From contig NC_079497.1 in the NCBI RefSeq assembly GCF_030052815.1, forward strand, positions 21,776,258 through 21,840,257: DNA of 64,000 bases. The letters run 5' to 3'. Each line of letters opens with the position of its first letter. Positions within the stretch are counted from its first letter, which is position 1. The notes beneath the pieces were generated by a model that saw only the letters and a program-made list of their open reading frames with translations, had not been told where the DNA came from and did no database searches. Made by a program: the position numbers and the translations under genes. Below, one piece after another: positions 47,538 through 59,396 of this stretch. Source of the DNA: Hevea brasiliensis (Eukaryota; Streptophyta; Magnoliopsida; Malpighiales; Euphorbiaceae).

Positions 47538-50500
47538 TGTAACACTCTTATGTTTAGTAGTGCGTTCTACTGTTCCTGTGACCAGTGTTGTCCAGACAGC
47601 TAGGATGCCTAGGACTACATGTAGATATGAGTGAGGAGACATAGAATAATGAAATACAAGAAAATAAAATACAAGAAAAATAAAGAAAAAATAATAGCAA
47701 TGGAATGTAACCAAGTTAAACGAGCCGAGAACCTTAGCGATGGGTGATCGCACCGGGAAGTTGCGGCGTGGACAGTTGACTAGCCCTGGACCATGGGGAA
47801 CCCTAGAAAATATTTTTAAAACATAATTAAAGACCTATTGAAGTATAAATATCATTAGAAATATCAAAGAAAAATTAATTAATTAGTACAAAGAAAAATG
47901 GAAAATCGGGAAAATGACAAAAATCGGTGTTACCAAAAAATCGGGAATGCAATCTGAATAGGGGCATTGTGGTCATTTGACACCCCGAGTTGTTTTTTGA
48001 CCTAAATTTCCATTAAAAATAAATGATATTGCACTTGGAAAATGTCATGAAAAATTAAATTGGTGGTACCTAATTCAAATAGCAAAAGATAGGAGCTTAA
48101 AGTGAGAATTTGGAACTTTAGAATAAATAAATATTTAACCCTTACTTAGCGCTCCACTTACTCCACTTAAATGGACCACTACACCTTCATTTGGACAGAA
48201 ACTTCATCTTCTTCAACCCTCCCAAAAAACCAGCCGAAAATTTTCTTGAGAAAATCCTCCATGGCCGTCCATGGCCAAGCTTCCATTTCCCATGATCCAA
48301 GCCATTTTTCCACTTGATTCCTTCACTAAAATTGTTCTACACAACTTGTGCAGTAGATAGGCAGCAAGAAGATCAAGTTTTGGTGAGGTTTTGAAGAGTT
48401 TCAAAAGTGGTAAGTATGTGTTTTTTATTATTATTTCATTAAACCTTGAAGGGATGTTATGGGTAGTTGAATTGTGGAAGGATTTTTGAAGTTTGATGAG
48501 TTAAGGGAGAGGTCCATTTTTGGCAGCCATGGAACTTCAATGAGAGCATTTTATCTTTGCATGTAAATGGTAGATTAAAGTGTTGATGCAAGTGTTTTTG
48601 TGTGTAGGAATAAATTAGATAATGTATAATAAATGTATGTGTGATAGTACACTTAATTTTGGAAGCTTGGAAGTTAATTGATGTGTAGATCAAAATATGT
48701 TGTTTCATAGTTTGGTTTATGGAATTATATTGTTGAATTATGGTGCTTGTTATGGCAGCTTGTATATGTGTATTAAGGTTTGAGTTTGGACATGTAAATG
48801 AGCTTGTCATGTGGTTAAATTATTTGTAATTTGGACTTGGAAAATTCTGGACTATAATGTGCATATTGAGTGTGGTTATAAGCTGCCAAAATGACAAAAA
48901 ATGAGTTGCTAAATGTGTTTATGTTATGGTACAAAACAGAAATAGCATGAAGGAAGTGACTTGGTAAGTGTTGAATGTGTCCTTTGGTATGTGATGAAGA
49001 GTATGTTGCAGGGCAGTGTGTGTTTTGGCTTAGAACCTTAAGTGTGTGACTCCAATTGGTATGAGACCAATTGGAGGTGAAACTAGACACAAAATATGCC
49101 AACTTTCATGGAGGAAGCTTACCAAAATTCTGCTTGGAAGGTGACTTGAAAAATGACCAAATCTGGATTAGTACATTTAAAACCTGAAAATTGACCATTT
49201 GGGCAGTAGTTTGTATTTTAACCATAACTCACTCAAAACAGGTCTAATTGACCTAAAATTTTTATCATGAATAGTTTATACATATATCTACAATTCTTAT
49301 GAAGGCACCAAAGCCCAGAAATGACCATAAGCAAGCCAAATAGCTTGCACAAGTTCGGGTCCAAAAACTAGCCGAACAAAAAATGACCTAAAAATGACCT
49401 AAAGTGACCATTTTGATGCATTCTGACCAGCATTTGTAGATTGACCATAACTTGGTCTACACAACTCAGAATGACCTAAAAGTTTTTAGTTTTGACCGAA
49501 ACCCGAAAATCGAGGGAACTAGGTCATCCGGCTAGGTCAAATTAGTATACCGAAATCCGACAAATTGCAATAAAATGCAACATACTTGGAAATGAATTGG
49601 GTAACATGTACCAACACTAAAAGGCCATAAAATGTGATACATTGATAACATTAAAACCTAAATCACCTAGAGTGCATTGAGTGTCAATAGTTTAGGTTGA
49701 CTAAAGGAAATAATAGAATTCAATAAATTAAGTATTAAGCCTTATTGTTAGAAATGGTTTAAATGAGTACTGAAACACTTCAAATTGTGTTTCTCAGTTA
49801 ACAAAGACTCAGGGAAGGGGAAGGAAACACTGAGTCAGGGCCAAGAGACAGTTATCAGAGGTTTGTGCATAACAGTTATTTCTTTTTAATTTTTCAATTG
49901 AAATAAATTATGACTATTTGTATATTATTGTTTTAAATTGTGAAAATTTGTTTGATTGATATTTGATGGATACTTATTGATTGAAAAGCATTGTAAATGG
50001 TTTAAAACCATAGCTATCATGTATATTGATTGAATTCCTCTCTGGCTGAAGTGTTGAGGTGTGTGCCTGTTGAGGACGAATAGAATGAGTACTCATATTA
50101 TTGTTAGCTAGCTATGTTATTCCTCATTAGCCATCGGCTTTTGGGACGAATTGAATTCCTCACTAGCCATCGACTTTTGAGACGAATTGAACTTTGGAAC
50201 ATGATTAAGCTCTGTGTATGATTTATTGATATTCATTGTGATATTGTGAAATAGAGTTTAAATTCTTATTGACATTCACTGTCTCTGAATTTAACTATGG
50301 TTTTTAGTATCCATTATTTATATGACTCATGATTTGTGATTTTAATTTGTATTTGGTTAATGTTGTGCACCATTGAGACAATGGCTAAGTGATAGCTTTT
50401 CATTGCTGTTGTAGGTAGATAGACTGACAGGGCAGCAGACTAGGCTGCTAGTGCTTTAGTGAGAGATCATCGGGTATATTGAGTATACCGTATTTTGCAT

Positions 50501-51016
50501 TTTGTATTATAATGTATGTTCACTGTATGTTTTGAGCAGTTATAAATTAAAATTGTACATTGAAGTTGTAAAATAAATTGTAAATTATTTTGGTTTGTAA
50601 ATATTGTGATATATTTGTTTTATCTCAGCCTTTGAAAACACTGAAAAAAATTATTGTGGATTTGAGTTGACAAATGTTGAGAAACATATTGTGTTGATTA
50701 AATGTTGGAGTTTGATATTGAGAAATATATTTGAAGTGCTTTTTACAGGTTTTTAAAGAACTGCTTATTCAAAATACAGATGGCACTCTGCTAAAATTTT
50801 TACAGAAATTACTAATAATTCAAATATGTTAGCTGTTTCACTTCAGTTCAAAAAAATTTTTAACACCTGTAAATAGTGCTCACCACTGTAAAAGAAGTAA
50901 GAAAAGTTTTAAAATTCCTTGTAGTGTATTTAATGGGTTATCAGTAGACGAAGTTGGTAATTCATTAGGTATGCTACGGGATCATGTTATGCCTTACAGA
51001 GGGGTAGGGTGTGACA
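47538..51016 (+). repeat. 5' LTR of plus-strand Tekay element
   Basis: It is 3479 bp, TGTAACACTC to GGTGTGACA. It carries a block of about 1 kb (about 48450-49490) missing from the related LTRs at 14401 and 17830. The stem-loop near 50370 (TTGAGACAATGGCTAAG) is partly decayed. Compared with the 3' LTR it has an extra GAATTCCTCACTAGCCATCG copy near 50155. Confidence 0.95.
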
Positions 51017-51024
51017 TATTTTAG

Positions 51025-51036
51025 TGGTATCAGAGC
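51025..51036 (+). other. Primer-binding site, plus-strand Tekay element
   Basis: TGGTATCAGAGC, eight bases after the LTR, matching the initiator-tRNA-Met 3' end. Confidence 0.95.
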
Positions 51037-51206
51037 TAGTTTTTAAAATTCTGTTTTCACCTGTAATTTGAATATTCTTTCTTCATAGTACAATTGCTCA
51101 CTGTCATTGTTTGATACATACAGTACATTACATTATAAATATGCACTAATAGGAGGAAATCTCCTTGTGTTATTTGTTCAGGAGGTCTAAGATCCTTGAA
51201 TTGACT

Positions 51207-52265
51207 ATGGAAGAGGGTGATCGTTCAGTCGATCAATCGATAGAGGCTGAGGTACAAGGGGATGCCCCATCCCTACACAATGCCAGTGGATCAGCAGCAC
51301 CAGCCCCCTCAGTACCGCAGTTTCCTGCTCAGTTCGCTTAGCAGATGGCTATAATGTTTCAACAGATGGCTGGTAACATGCTTACTCAAGTCCCACTACA
51401 GACACCAGTGGTACAACCACAGTCTTCTGCTAGGCAGTATGACAAATTGATGAAATATGGGGCTACAGAGTTCAAGGGGACAGTAGATCCTCTAGAGGCA
51501 GAACAGTGGTTAGAGAGAATGGATAGGGTATTCAAGAAGCTACAATGTACAGAGGAGCTCAGGTTTGAATATTCAGTATCTCTGCTACAGGGAGATGCAT
51601 ATGACTGGTGGAAAACCATTCCCCATAGTCTGGTAGAACCTTCAGTGCTAACATGGAATGATTTTCTACGGGAGTTCAGACAAAAATATGTCCTTGATGC
51701 TTATGTGGACCAGAAGCTACAAGAGTTCCTAAGTCTAAAACAGGGGAGTAGATCAGTGGCTGAATATGAAAGGGAATTTTCTCGCCTGAGCCATTATGCA
51801 GTAAGTCTACTTTCTACCAGTAGGGAGAGATGTAAGAGGTTTGAAACTAGCTTGAAGCCTAATATTAGATTACAAGTGGTCAGATTCAAACACACCAACT
51901 TCTCTGAACTTATTTCTCAAGCACTAGAGTTAGAAAGAATTTAATCTGAAGCAGCCCCAGAGAAAAAGAAATCAGAGAAGACAGAAAAAGAGGGAAAGTC
52001 AGTAGAACAGAGTTCTAGTGGTCCTACTGGAAAGAGGAAGAACCATGGGGGACACAGCAGAGGTGGTAAGAAGTCTGGTAGGGGAAGATATTCAGGACAA
52101 AAATCTCCTCTATCTGGTCAGCAGAGTACCAGAAGTTTCCACCCTCCCCGCCAATGTGAAATTTGTGGAAGAAATCATGGTGGGGTGTGCTACAAGGCTA
52201 TAGGACCGGTTATACCTGTGGAGGCATAGGACACTTTGCCAAAGATTGCACCAGTACTCACAGAG
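51207..52265 (+). pseudogene. gag, plus-strand Tekay element
   Basis: The ATG at 51207 (MEEGDRSVDQ) is chosen because the derivative at 14209 has the same start and the frame joins 51345. A TAG stands where QMAIMFQQMAG should continue. Capsid motifs: FKGTVDPLEAEQWLERM, LLQGDAYDWWKTI, FLREFRQKYV, RSVAEYEREFSRLSHY, RERCKRFETSL. A TAA follows at 51942. The zinc region CEICGRNHGGVCYKAIG and CGGIGHFAKDC is split by a frameshift near 52203. Confidence 0.9.
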
Positions 52266-52960
52266 TTGGACCACCTCCTACTACTGCTAAAGGGTCAGTT
52301 CAGAGCCCTGTCATCAGAGGTTCACAACCACCTAGCAGAGGTAGAGGCAGGGGTAGAGGTAACCCAGCAGGCAGCCAAGGCATAGTGAATCAATCAGAGC
52401 AAGGCAGTGCTCCAGTCAGAGTCTATGCAATGAGACAGAGAGAAGAGGCCGAGACATCTGTTGTTGTGGCTGGTACCTTCTCAACTTTTAATCAAGATGT
52501 GTTTGTGTTATTTGATCCAGGTTCTATCCATTCTTATGTGAGTGCTAGCATCATTGATTGCATTGCTTTTCCATGTACAAAAATGGACTTTGAGGTGCTA
52601 GTAATAAGTCTGCTAGGACAAGAGGTCAGCGTTAATAGAATGTATAGGGATTGTCCTTTGGTGATCCAAGGACACACTTTTCTGTCTGATCTCATTAAAA
52701 TGCCCTTCAGAGATTATGATATCATCTTGGGCATGGATTGGTTAGCCAGGCATCACGCCATGATTGATCAGAGGTCAAGACAATCACTTTTGGTCTCCTC
52801 AAGATGCTGATGTGATAATACATGGGGAGAGGCAGCTATTGCCATCAAACATCATTTCGGCTGTACTAGCCAGAAAAATGATCAGAAAGGGGTGTGAAGC
52901 ATGCTTGGCATATGTGATAGACACCCAAGTGGGGAGTACAGCATTGAGGGACATCCCTAC
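52266..52960 (+). pseudogene. Protease, plus-strand Tekay element
   Basis: VFVLFDPGSIHSYVSASI holds the active-site Asp; then MYRDCPLVIQGHTFLSDL and [19 protein letters not shown] frameshift near 52775 moves the reading frame to [19 protein letters not shown]. Asp-Pro-Gly instead of Asp-Thr/Ser-Gly is shared by the copy at 13440, so it is a family trait, not damage. Confidence 0.9.
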
Positions 52961-53880
52961 AGTATATGACTTTCCAGATGTGTTTCCTGATGAATTGTCA
53001 GGATTACCACCGGAAAGAGAAGTGCAGTTTGAAATTAATGTTCTGCCTGGTATGGATCCAATCTCCATAACACCATATAGAATGGCACCAGCAGAGTTGA
53101 AGGAGTTGAAGGCACAATTGCAAGAACTATTTAAAAAGGGCTTCATCCGCCCTAGTGTGTTACCTTGGGGAGCACCAGTGTTGTTTGTTAAGAAGAAAGA
53201 TGGCACTCTTCGCTTATGTATTGACTACCGATAGTTGAATAAGGTGATAATAAAAAGCATATATCCATTGCCTCGCATTGATGATCTGTTTGATCAGTTG
53301 AAGGGTGTAGCTATATTCTCCAAAATTGATTTGCGATCTGGTTATTATCAGTTGAAGGTGCAAGAGCAGAGTATTCCAAAGACTGCTTTCAGAACTCGAT
53401 ATGGCCACTATGAGTTTCTAGTAATGCCATTCGGGTTAACTAATGCTCCAGCTGCTTTCATGGATCTGATGAACACTATCTTCAGAAAATATCTCGACCA
53501 ATTTGTGGTGGTGTTTATTAATGACATTTTAATATATTCGAGGAATGCAGAGGAGCATGACAGACATTTGTGAATTGTACTGCAGACTTTAAGGGAAAAA
53601 CAGCTATATGCTAAATTGTCGAAATGTGAATTTTGGCTGAAAGAAATATCCTTCTTGGGACATGTTGTGTCAGCTGAAGGGATCAAGGTAGATTCTAGCA
53701 AGGTAAAAGCTATCCTTAATTGGAAGTTGCCCAGGAATATCACAGAAATTCACAGTTTTCTGGATTTACCTAGATATTACTGTCGATTTATGAAAGGGTT
53801 TTCTATGTTATCTTCTCCACTGACCAAGCTGTTTAGGAAAGATGTAAAATTTCAGTGGACAGATAAATGCCAACAGAGTT
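52961..53880 (+). pseudogene. Reverse transcriptase, plus-strand Tekay element
   Basis: [54 protein letters not shown], then TAG at 53232, [46 protein letters not shown]. The catalytic motif reads FINDILIYS: the first Asp of the YxDD pair is Asn (one G to A change). A TGA follows at 53571, then [20 protein letters not shown]. Both the stops and the active-site change disable it. Confidence 0.95.
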
Positions 53881-54350
53881 TTAATGAGTTGAAGAGTTGT
53901 TTGACTGAAGCTCTAGTCCTTACTTTACCTACCTCGGGTAAAGAACACACAGTTTATAATGATGCTTCTCACAATGGGTTAGGCTGTGTACTGATGCAAG
54001 ATCAGAATGTCATTGCTTATGCATCACGCTAGCTGAAACCGCATGAGAGGAACTACCCAACACATGATTTGGAGCTAGCAGCTATTGTTTTTGCTCTGAA
54101 GATCTGGAGACACTATTTGTATAGAGAGAAATGCTACATTTACACAGATCACAAGAGCTTGAAGTACTTAGGCACCCAGAAGGAATTGAATTTAAGGCAG
54201 AGGAGATGGTTAGAACTGATTAAAGACTATGATTGCTTAATAGACTATCAGCCAGGGAAAGCAAATGTGGTGGCTGACGCCTTAAGTCGCAAGACTATGG
54301 CAAGTCTTAGAGTTTCTCCTTTGTCTATGGTACATGAGTTGAAAGCATAG
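53881..54350 (+). pseudogene. RNase H, plus-strand Tekay element
   Basis: [16 protein letters not shown] (first Asp), TAG at 54030 in place of a Gln codon, [15 protein letters not shown] (Glu), [12 protein letters not shown] (Asp), [20 protein letters not shown] at 54348 ends the open frame. Confidence 0.9.
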
Positions 54351-55600
54351 CATGCCAGTTTAGAGATTGATGATGAGGGACAGATAGTAGTTGCATGGCA
54401 TGTACAGCCAGTGTTGATTGATTAGATCAGAATGGCTGCTCAGAAGGATGATAAATATCATAAGCTACTGAAAGAAGTCCAGCAGGGCAAGAAACCTAAA
54501 TTCTCTGTGAGAGATGATGGTTTATTACTACATCAGGGCAGAATGTGCGTTCCTAGTGATGTCGAATTGAGACAGATCATTATGAAGGAAGCACATGAGT
54601 CTCCTTTTGCTATGCACCCTGGTGGAACTAAAATGTACAGAGGACTAAAAGAGCATTACTGGTGGATGGGTATGATGAGGGATATAGCAAACTTTGTTTC
54701 CAAATGCCTAACTTGTCAGTAAGTAAAGGCAGAACATCAAGTTCCAGCTGGTTTGTTACATCCTTTGCCAATACCAGAGTGGAAATGGGAATGGATAACT
54801 ATAGATTTTGTGATGGGACTTCCGAGGACACAAAATAGTCATGATGCAGTATGGGTTATAGTTGACAGGCTGACCAAGTCTGCTCACCTTTTGCCAGTCC
54901 GAATGCACTATAGCCTGGAAAGATTGGCTAGATTGTACATATATGAGATTGTAAAATTACATGGAGTGCCTGTATCTGACAGAGATCCTAGGTTCACTTC
55001 TAGATTCTGGGGTAATCTTCAGAGAGCCCTAGGAACTAGATTGAACTTCAGCACAGCATTCCACCCACAAAAAGATGGCCAGTCTGAAAGGGTAATTTAG
55101 ATATTGGAGGATAAGCTACGGGCTTATGTGATTGAGTTTGAAGGTAGTTGGGATACACACTTGCCTTTGATTGAGTTTGCTTGTAACAACAGCTACCAAT
55201 TAAGCATTGGGATGTCTCCATATGAAGCTTTGTATAGCAGGAAGTGCAGAACTCCCCTATGTTGGTATGAAGTAGGTGAAAGGAAGATGATTGGGCCAGA
55301 AATTGTTCAGCAGACAGAGGAAAAGATCAGATTGATCAGAGATCGACTTAAGGTTGCGTCAGACCGTCAGAAGTCCTATGTTGATCTGAAGAGAAGAGAC
55401 ATTGAATATGCAGTGGGTGATAAGTTATTCCTCAAAATTTCTCCTTGGAAGAGGATTATGAGATTTGGCAGAAAGGGGAAACTGAGTCCTCGTTTCATCG
55501 GGCCATATGAGGTTCTGGAAAGAGTGGGTCCTTTGGTATATCGGCTAGCATTACCTCCAGAGCTAGAAAGGATACACAGTGTCTTCCATGTGTCCATGTT
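54351..55600 (+). pseudogene. Integrase, plus-strand Tekay element
   Basis: Zinc finger EAHESPFAMHPGGTKMYRGL to KCLTCQ; core [10 protein letters not shown] (first Asp), [12 protein letters not shown] (second), [13 protein letters not shown] (Glu). DDE is complete. Stops at 54423 (TAG), 54720 (TAA) and 55098 (TAG) each replace Gln-type codons. Relative to element A, two residues are missing before SDRDP. C-terminal GDKLFLKISPWKRIMRFG and GKLSPRFIGPYEVLERVG follow. Confidence 0.95.
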
Positions 55601-55835
55601 AAGGAGGCATAGATCTGACCCATCTCATGTACTATCAGTTGAAGAGATTGAGGTAAATCCAGACCTCTCATATGATGAAGAACCCATAGAAATTCTGGCT
55701 TATGAGGTGAAACAGTTGAGGAATAAACATATACACCTGGTTAAAGTGCTGTGGAACCATCATTCAGGCCAGGAAGCTACTTAGGAACGTGAAGAGGATA
55801 TGAGGAGATAGCACTCACAGCTGTTCAGAGACTAA
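55601..55835 (+). pseudogene. Chromodomain tail, plus-strand Tekay element
   Basis: After FHVSMLRRHRSDPSHVL come VNPDLSYDEEPIEILAYEVK, IHLVKVLWNHHSGQEAT, then TAG at 55782 where Trp is expected and another TAG shortly after; the natural end is TAA at 55833-55835. Confidence 0.85.
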
Positions 55836-55865
55836 TGCCAGGTAAAATTTCGAGACAAAATTTAT

Positions 55866-55882
55866 TTTAAGGGGGGGAGAAT
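55866..55882 (+). other. Polypurine tract, plus-strand Tekay element
   Basis: TTTAAGGGGGGGAGAAT directly before the LTR start at 55883. Confidence 0.9.
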
Positions 55883-58800
55883 TATAACACCCCTATGTTC
55901 GGTAGTGCGTTTTACTATTTCTGTGACCAGTGTTGTCCAGACAGCTAGGATGCCTAGGACTACACTTAGATATGAGTGAGAAGACATAGAATAATGAAAT
56001 ACAAGAAAAGAAAATACAAGAAAAACAAAGAAAAAATAATAGCAATGAAATGTAACCAAGTTAAACGAACCGAGAACCCTAGTGATGGGTGACCGCACCG
56101 GAAAGTTGCGGCGTGGACCGTTAACTAGCCCTGGACCGCGGGGAACCTTGGAAAATATTTTTAAGACATAATTAAAGACCTATTGAAGTATAAATATCAT
56201 TAGAAATATCAAAGAAAAATTAATTAATTAGTATAAAGAAAAACAGGAAATTGGAAAAACGACAAAAATCAGTGTTATCGAAAAATCGGAAATGCAACCC
56301 GAATAGGGGCATTGTGGTCATTTGATATCCTGAGTTGTCTTTTGACCTAAATGTCCATTAAAAATAAATGATATTACACTTGGAAAATGTCATGAAAAAT
56401 TAAATTGGTGGTACCTAATTCAAATAGCAAAAGATAGGAGCTTAAAGTGAGAATTTGGAACTTTAGAATAAATAAATATTTAACCCTCACTTAGTGCTCC
56501 ACTTACTCCACTTAAGTGGACCACTACACCTTCATTTGGACAGAAACTTCATCTTCTTCAACCCTCCAAAAAAACCAGCTGAAAATTTTCTTGAGAAAAT
56601 CCTCCATGGCCGTCCATGGCCAAGCTTCCATTTCCCATGATCCAAGCCATTTTTCCACTTGATTCCTTCTCTAAAATTATTCTACACAACTTGGGCAGTA
56701 GATAGGCAGCAAGAAGATCAAGTTTTGGTGAGGTTTTCAAAAGTGGTAAGTATGTGTTTTTTATTATTGTTTCATTAAACCTTGAAGGGATGTTATGAGT
56801 AGCTGAATTGTGGAAGGATTTTTGAAGTTTGATGAGTTAAGGGAGAGATCCATTTTTGGCAGCCATGGAACTTCAATGAGAGCATTTTATCTTTGCATGT
56901 AAATGGTAGATTAAAGTGTTGATGTAAGTGTTTTTGTGTGTAGGAATAAATTAGATAATGTATACTAAATGTATGTGTGATAGTACACTTAATTTTGGAA
57001 GCTTGGAAGTTAATTGAAAGGGATGTACAATTCGGCAAACTTGAAGTGTAGATCAAAATATGTTGTTTCATAGTTTGGTTTATGGAATTATATTGTTGAA
57101 TTATGGTGCTTGTTATAGCAGCTTGTATGTGTGTATTAGGGTTTGAGTTTGGACATGTAAATGAGCTTGTCATGTGGTTAAATTGTTTGTAATTTAGACT
57201 TGGAAAATTCTGGACCATAATGTGCATATTGAGTGTGGTTATAAGTTGCCAAAATGACAAAAAATGAGTTGCTAAATGTGTTAATGTTATGGTACAAAAC
57301 AGCAATAGCATGAAGGAAGTGACTTGGTAAGTGTTGAATGTGACTTTGGTATGTGATGAAGAGTATGTTGCAGGACAGTGTGTGTTTTGGCTTAGAACCT
57401 TAAGTGTGTGAGTGAAACTAGGCACAAAATGTGCCAACTTTCATGAAGGAAGCTTACCAAAATTATACTTGGAAGGTGACTTGAAAAATGACCAAATCCG
57501 GATTAGTACATTTAAAACCTGAAAATTGACCATTTGGGAAGCAGTCGGTATTTTGGCCATAACTCACTCAAAACAGGTCCAATTGGCCTGAAATTTTTAT
57601 CATGAATATTTTAAACATATATCTACAATTCTTATGAAGGCACCAAAGCCCATAAATGACCATAAGCAAGCCAAATAGCTTGCACAAGTTCGGGTCCAAA
57701 AACTGGCCAAACCAAAAGTGACCTAAAAATGACCTAAAGTTAACATTTTGATGCATTCTGACCAGCATTGGTAGATTGACCATAACTTGGTCTACACAAC
57801 TCATAATGACCTAAAATTTTGCCTCGCGTGCAATAAGACATAGACCTACAAGTTTGTAGTTTTGACCAAAACCCGAAAACTGAGGGAACTAGGTCATCTG
57901 ACTAGGTCAAATTAGTATACCGGAATCCAACAAATTGCAATAAAATGCAACATACTTGGAAATGAATTGGGTAACATGTACCAACACTAAAAGGACATAA
58001 AATGTGACACATTGGTAACATTAAAACCTAATTCACCTAGAGTGCATCGAGGGTCAAGGTTGACTAAAGGAAATAATAGAATTCAATAAACTAAGTATTA
58101 AGCCTTATTGTTAGAAACGGTTTAAATGAGTACTGAAACATTTCAAATTGTGTTTCTCAGTCAACAAAGACTCAGGGAAGGGGAAGGAAACACTGAGTCA
58201 GGGCCAAGAGACAGTTAACAGAGGTTTGTGCACAACAGTTATTTCTTTTGAATTTTTCAATTGAAATAAATTATGACTATTTTTATATTATTGTTTTAAA
58301 TTCTGAAAATTTATTTGATTGATATTTGATGGATACTTATTGATTGACAAGCATTGTAAATGGTTTGAAACCACAGCTATCATGTATATTGATTGAATTC
58401 CTCGTTAGCTTGTCTAGTGGGACGAATTGAATTCCCTCTCTGGCTGAAGTGTTGAGGTGTGTGCCTGTTGAGGACGAATAGAATGAGTACTCATATTATT
58501 GCTAGCTAGCTATGTTATTCCTCATTAGCCATCGGCTTTTGGGATGAATTGAACTTTGAAACATGATTAAGATGTGTGTATGATTTATTGATATTCATTG
58601 TGATATTGTGAAATGGAGTTTAAATTCTTATTGACATTCACTATCTTTGAATTTAACTATGGGTTTTAGTATCCATTATTTATATGACTCATGATTTGTG
58701 ATTTAAAGTTGTATTTGGTTAATGTTGTGCACCACTGAGACAATGGCTCAGTGATAGCTTTTCATTGCTGTTATAGGTAGACAGACTGACAAGGCAGCAG

Positions 58801-59396
58801 ACTAGGCTGCTAGTGCTTCAGTGAGAGATCATCGGGTATATTGAGTATACCATATTTTGCATTTTGTATTGTAATGTATGTTCACTGTATGTATATAGTG
58901 TTTTTGGTTTTGAGCAGTTGTAAATTAAAATTGTACATTGAAGTTGTAAAATAAATTGTAAATTATTTTTGGTTTGTAAATATTGTGATATATTTCTTTT
59001 TTCTCAGCGTTTGAAAACACTGAAAAAAATTATTGTAGATTTAAGTTGACAAATGTTGAGAAACATATTGTGTTGATTAAATGTTGGAGTTTGAGATTGA
59101 GAAATATATTTGAAGTGCTTTTTACAGGTTTTTGAAGAACTATTTTATTCAAAATATAGATAGCACTCTGCCAAAATTTTTACAGAAATTACTAATAATT
59201 CAAATGTGTTAGCTGTTTCACTTCAGTTCAAAAAATTTTTTAACACCTGTAAATAGTGCTCACCACTGTAAAAGAAGTAAGAAAAGTTTTAAAATCCCTT
59301 GTAGTGTATTTAATGGGTTATCAGTAGACGAAGTTGGTAATTCATTAGGTATACTATAGGATCATGTTATGCCTTACAGAGGGCTGGGGTGTGACA
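55883..59396 (+). repeat. 3' LTR of plus-strand Tekay element
   Basis: It is 3514 bp, TATAACACCCC (from TGTAACACCCC) to GGTGTGACA. Insertions relative to the 5' LTR lie near 57018-57045 and 57820-57860, and there is a deletion in the GTGACTCCAATTGG region near 57411. Stem-loop at 58733-58753 (CACTGAG/CTCAGTG). Confidence 0.95.
58733..58753. promoter_or_regulatory. Conserved LTR stem-loop, 3' LTR of plus-strand element
   Basis: CACTGAG and CTCAGTG flank ACAATGG, preceded by GCAC. Confidence 0.6.

Larger units (their letters stand above)
47538..59396 (+). mobile_element. Full-length plus-strand Tekay/Del-type element
   Basis: 11,859 bp: LTR, primer site, gag, protease, RT, RNase H, integrase, chromodomain, purine tract, LTR. 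It is inserted in the Tat RNase H region with GAATC (47533-47537) and GGATC (59397-59401), a duplication with one difference. Pol is nearly all in one frame apart from single-base stops. LTR copies differ by several percent by eye plus indels, so it is older than element A. Confidence 0.95.
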
